7,612 bases of DNA, taken from positions 1 through 7,612 of the forward strand of contig JASIDM010000036.1 of the NCBI GenBank assembly GCA_030044695.1, written 5' to 3'. Every line of letters starts with the position of its first letter. The first letter of the stretch is position 1. Positions 4,949-7,612 of this stretch are shown piece by piece. Position numbers and translations under genes: made by a program. A model generated the notes under the pieces. The model did not search any database and was not told the DNA's origin. It worked only from the letters and a program-made list of their open reading frames with translations. Origin of the DNA: Thermoplasmata archaeon (GTDB lineage Archaea; Thermoplasmatota; Thermoplasmata; Lutacidiplasmatales; UBA184).

Positions 4949-6448
4949 TCAGGTGTTGCGATGACGCGAGCGCACCCTTCGCGTCGGCGGGGCCGGCGGC
5001 GGGAGCACCCCTTGGGTCGTCGACGGGGTCTCGGCCGGTGGGACCGGAGCCGCGGGCGGGGGCGGCGTCGGCGCCGCACGCGGGGGGATCGGGGCGGGCG
5101 TAGGAACCGCGACGGGCGCCGGCTCGGCCTTCGGCGGGGCGGGCGTCGCCGCGGGGGGAGGAGACGCGGGGCGAGGGCTCACCACGGGCGCCGCCAGGAT
5201 CGTGCCCGAGCTGATCTCCGGAGGGACGTAGGCCGAGGCGATCGCGATCCGCGTCGGTCGCGGGACGCGTGGGCCAGCGCCTTCGGACAGGGTGTCGGGG
5301 CTCGGCGCAGGCTTGACCCCGGCCTGCTCATCGAGCAGCGGCCGGACCGGCGGGACGATCGGCGGCGGGTACCGAGACTCGGCCGGCCGAGCCACCGGCG
5401 TGGCCGGGGCGCTGACGGGCCGGGCCGCGACCGGCGGCGCGCGCTGGGCGAACGTCAGCTCGGCGATCGGGGTCGTGCCGGTCGGGACCCTCGGCGCGAC
5501 GACCTCCTCCTCCGGTTCGTCCTCCTCGTCGGAATCGCCCGCGACGATGTACGTCTCGTCGTCGTCGCCGGGGGCCTCGGCCTCCGTGGGCGGCCCGATC
5601 GCCGCGAGCCGCTTCTCGCGCGTGAGGCGGTCGACCTCGGCCCAGAGGGCCTCGACCTCCTCTTCGGGAGAGACGTAGCGGCGGTCGCGGTCCTCGCTGA
5701 GGGCCTGACGGACCTGGCTGATTAGCCGGACCGCGTCCGTCGCGTCGTGGGCCCGCGTCTTGATCCGGTGGAGGCGGCGGGCGAGGTTGCGGGCCTCGCT
5801 GAGGATCTCGTCCTCCTCTTCGTCGGAGACCGCCGCGACGGACGGCGCCCGGGGGATCCGCGCGACGGCCCGGCGGGCCTCGACGAGGCGCTCGGCGGTC
5901 GACGTCAGCACCGGCTCCTGGAGGGCGCGCAACAGCGAGGTGAAGGCGACGGTCGCCTCGCGCACGTCCTCGCCGCGGTCCCGAGCCCGGCGGATCGAGA
6001 CGCCCAACGCTTGGGCCTCGGTGACGACATACTTCGGGATCGCGTCGTTGAGGACCGCGAGGGCGAACGAGGCCCCGGCCGCCGCCTTCTCCAGCGACGT
6101 CGTGGTCAGCGGCTCGGCGAGGAGCTGGGCCCGAGGGTTCCCGACGCGGGCGTCGATGCGCGCGAGGTCGAGCCCGACGGTATCCGCGATCCCCCGCAGT
6201 CCGTCGACCCGCTGCAGGAGCTCGCTGAGCCATCCCCAGTCCTGGTCGGCCCGGGCGAGCAGCGCCTCGGCGCGCTTGACGACCCCGTCGGCGCGCTCGA
6301 CGTCGCCGGCGCGGACCGCGGCCTCGAACTCCGTCCGAAGCTGGCTCGTCGGGACCGGGAGCCCCTCCTCCTGGTACCGCTGGGCCCGCTCCTCGGTCCC
6401 GTCGAGCCGGACGCGCAGGTCCGGGAACGGGGATCGCTTCGTTGGCAC
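4949..6448 (-). CDS. Helix-rich protein with acidic linker and long Pro/Ala-rich tail, unknown function
   Basis: 499 residues; family not recognised. Seen: a mostly helical N-terminal region (about 35-280) built of amphipathic helices, with no signal peptide or membrane segment, so probably cytoplasmic. It contains a 71-residue block (Trp71-Val141, ending LNDAIPKYV) that aligns without gaps to the upstream neighbour, and a second helical block (about 213-275). Then come a strongly acidic stretch (about 291-317, with GDDDE and EEDEPEEE), a low-complexity Pro/Ala/Val-rich region (about 320-488), and a short basic end (TRRVRSRHR). Start GTG at 6448, preceded by GGAG at 6456-6459 with 7-base spacing, and only 3 bases after the stop of the upstream gene, so the two are almost certainly co-transcribed. 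The arrangement of folded helical head, charged linker and disordered tail suggests a scaffold or binding protein; that is inference only. Confidence 0.85.
   Translation of the reverse strand: MPTKRSPFPDLRVRLDGTEERAQRYQEEGLPVPTSQLRTEFEAAVRAGDVERADGVVKRAEALLARADQDWGWLSELLQRVDGLRGIADTVGLDLARIDARVGNPRAQLLAEPLTTTSLEKAAAGASFALAVLNDAIPKYVVTEAQALGVSIRRARDRGEDVREATVAFTSLLRALQEPVLTSTAERLVEARRAVARIPRAPSVAAVSDEEEDEILSEARNLARRLHRIKTRAHDATDAVRLISQVRQALSEDRDRRYVSPEEEVEALWAEVDRLTREKRLAAIGPPTEAEAPGDDDETYIVAGDSDEEDEPEEEVVAPRVPTGTTPIAELTFAQRAPPVAARPVSAPATPVARPAESRYPPPIVPPVRPLLDEQAGVKPAPSPDTLSEGAGPRVPRPTRIAIASAYVPPEISSGTILAAPVVSPRPASPPPAATPAPPKAEPAPVAVPTPAPIPPRAAPTPPPPAAPVPPAETPSTTQGVLPPPAPPTRRVRSRHRNT
6026..6238 (-). 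repeat. Duplicated 71-residue helical module, copy 2
   Basis: Encodes Trp71-Val141 of the 499-residue protein, matching the module at 7052-7264 at 27 of 71 positions without a gap. The similarity is at protein level and indicates an old tandem gene or domain duplication. Confidence 0.75.
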
Positions 6449-6451
6449 CGA

Positions 6452-7612
6452 CTAGCTCCGGTCGCCGGTCTGAACCAGCGCGCGCATAAGACGCGAGAGG
6501 GCGGCGTCCGCCTCGGCGTACCGATGGGCGCGCAGGAGCTCGGTCGCCTCGTGGATCTGGGTCGCGGCGGAGGCGGCCTGCGGGCTCTCGGGGGGTAGGG
6601 AACGGACCCGGGCGGCGAGGCTCCGGACCTTCTGCATGAGCGCGGTGATCGTCGCCGCGTCCGGTGGGCCGGCGCCCTCTCGGGCCGAGGGAGTCGGTGG
6701 TGCCATCGCGGGAGCCGCGGCCTCGACCTGGTCGGCCGGCACCGCGGACGACGAAGGGGTCGAGGGAGTGGGAATCGTCGCTGGCTCCGCGCGACGCGCC
6801 GGGACCGGTCGGGGGGCCGCGCTAGCGACGGGCGCCGGGGTCGGGGCCACCGGCGGCGGAGCGGCCTCGCTCTCGCGGGCGAGCTCGTTCAGCGCCTCGC
6901 GCAACTCCCGGACGCTCCGGACCGCATCCTCGAGGCGGCCGCTCTTGAGGTGATCGACGGCCTCAGCGTGGCGGCGACGCGCCGGCTGCGCGCGAGCGGA
7001 CCGGGCCGGGTGCTCCCGCAGGGCCACGTCGTGCCTCGCCAGCTCCCTCTCGAGCGCGGGGGGGATCGCCTCGTGGAGCCGCATCAAGGCCTCGGCGGCC
7101 GTCTGAGCGGCGAGGTCGAGCTCCCGCTCCGTCACCGCGGCAGCGGCCAGGTCGGCGCGGATCGTCGCCACGCGGTCCGGGAGGCCGTCGAGCGAGATGC
7201 CCAGGGCCGTGGCTTGCTCCCGCAGCGTCGTCACCTGGGCGAGGAGTGCCTGGAGCCCGCGCCAGTGGGCTTCGATCGCATCGAGCCGACGCTCCGCGGC
7301 GGCGAGCGCCGCCACCGACGCTGCCGCCTCGCCGCCGACGAACCCTTCCGCGAGCGATCCGAGCTCGCTCTCCAGGGCGAGCCGCAATCCGGTGGACTGC
7401 AGGGCGCGGCCGCGCGACTCGAGGTTCTCCAGGTGGCGCCCGAGCAGTTCCTCGGTCTCCCGGTCCATTCGGGCCTGGGCGGATCGGAGGATCTGCTGGG
7501 CGTCCGAAGCGCGCCCGGAGGCCTCGGTGAGCGCGGCTTCGCAGAGCTCGGCCGTCATGTCGGGGGCGTCCCGGTCGATGCTTCGGAGGAGCTCGGACCG
7601 GTCCTCGAGCCC
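6452..7612 (-). CDS. Helix-rich paralogous protein with internal Pro/Ala linker, unknown function (5' end outside window)
   Basis: 386 residues visible. The first ATG is at 7558, but the frame stays open to the window edge and the extra 18 residues (beginning GLEDRSELLR) continue the helical pattern, so the true start probably lies outside. Seen, counting from the window edge: long amphipathic helices (1-248) rich in Ala, Glu, Leu and Arg. Within them is a 71-residue block (Trp117-Leu187, ending LHEAIPPAL) shared with the downstream gene. A TPR-like helical hairpin with LKSGRLEDAVRSV follows (about 213-246), then a Pro/Ala/Ser-rich linker (250-316) and a final helical domain (317-382) with another such hairpin, LLRAHRYAEADAAL. 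No catalytic motif, signal peptide or membrane segment. Its stop is 3 bases before the downstream start. I do not recognise the family; it may be the tail of a much longer coiled-coil protein. Confidence 0.82.
   Translation of the reverse strand, partial: GLEDRSELLRSIDRDAPDMTAELCEAALTEASGRASDAQQILRSAQARMDRETEELLGRHLENLESRGRALQSTGLRLALESELGSLAEGFVGGEAAASVAALAAAERRLDAIEAHWRGLQALLAQVTTLREQATALGISLDGLPDRVATIRADLAAAAVTERELDLAAQTAAEALMRLHEAIPPALERELARHDVALREHPARSARAQPARRRHAEAVDHLKSGRLEDAVRSVRELREALNELARESEAAPPPVAPTPAPVASAAPRPVPARRAEPATIPTPSTPSSSAVPADQVEAAAPAMAPPTPSAREGAGPPDAATITALMQKVRSLAARVRSLPPESPQAASAATQIHEATELLRAHRYAEADAALSRLMRALVQTGDRS
6456..6459 (-). promoter_or_regulatory. Shine-Dalgarno site deciding the GTG start at 6448
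   Basis: GGAG on the minus strand, 7 bases before GTG 6448 and just inside the 3' end of the upstream gene. It supports a GTG start where no ATG is available nearby. Confidence 0.6.
7052..7264 (-). repeat. Duplicated 71-residue helical module, copy 1
   Basis: Encodes Trp117-Leu187 of the edge gene. It aligns without gaps with the copy encoded at 6026-6238. I count 27 identical residues of 71, including the opening Trp, the LL, the LR pair, a Gly, an RV pair and AIP near the end. Confidence 0.75.

Noticed and set aside
4819..5079. A longer Gar1 starting upstream of 4818.
   Set aside because: The extension is Arg/Pro-rich antifamily sequence, overlaps the upstream gene, and contains the BRE/TATA element, so it would precede the predicted transcript.
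4961..6598. Long plus-strand open frames opposite the helical-protein genes.
   Set aside because: Their translations are Arg/Gly-rich shadows. The minus-strand frames have good start sites, 3-base spacing and amphipathic helix patterns.

Overview
The window comes from a very GC-rich archaeon. The archaeal assignment rests on a complete transcription factor B (TFB), a Gar1 H/ACA ribonucleoprotein subunit, the archaeal gar1-tfb gene order, and an isolated AT-rich BRE/TATA promoter in otherwise GC-saturated DNA. The GC content, the use of PurN and the gene style suggest a high-GC soil or sediment Thermoplasmatota lineage (Angelarchaeales-like). That placement is inference; a marker-gene tree would settle it.

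Layout: two converging gene blocks. The plus strand (1-2872) carries the 3' end of a molybdenum hydroxylase large subunit of the 4-hydroxybenzoyl-CoA reductase type (hcrA). Next is hcrB, the FAD subunit with the extra four-cysteine [4Fe-4S] loop that defines this reductase. A compact ParB-fold protein resembling archaeal free-serine kinase SerK overlaps the hcrB stop by ATGA. After a 72-base gap comes a two-domain GNAT acetyltransferase.

The minus strand, read from the right edge, carries two adjacent, paralogous, helix-rich proteins of unknown function with Pro/Ala-rich low-complexity segments. The first runs off the window edge. The second ends at 4949 and is followed by a promoter region, then gar1, tfb and purN, which look like one transcription unit (ATGA overlap between gar1 and tfb, 47 bases between tfb and purN). 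purN and the acetyltransferase converge across 25 bases holding a perfect GC hairpin.

Functionally, the left block points to reductive dehydroxylation of an aromatic CoA thioester, possibly co-expressed with a serine kinase-like enzyme. The right block is housekeeping: rRNA pseudouridylation, transcription initiation and purine synthesis, plus the uncharacterised paralog pair. No gene-free stretch exceeds about 130 bases. I saw no tRNA, rRNA, CRISPR array, insertion sequence or riboswitch. The most novel items are the paralogous helical pair and the compact SerK-like protein coupled to hcrB.
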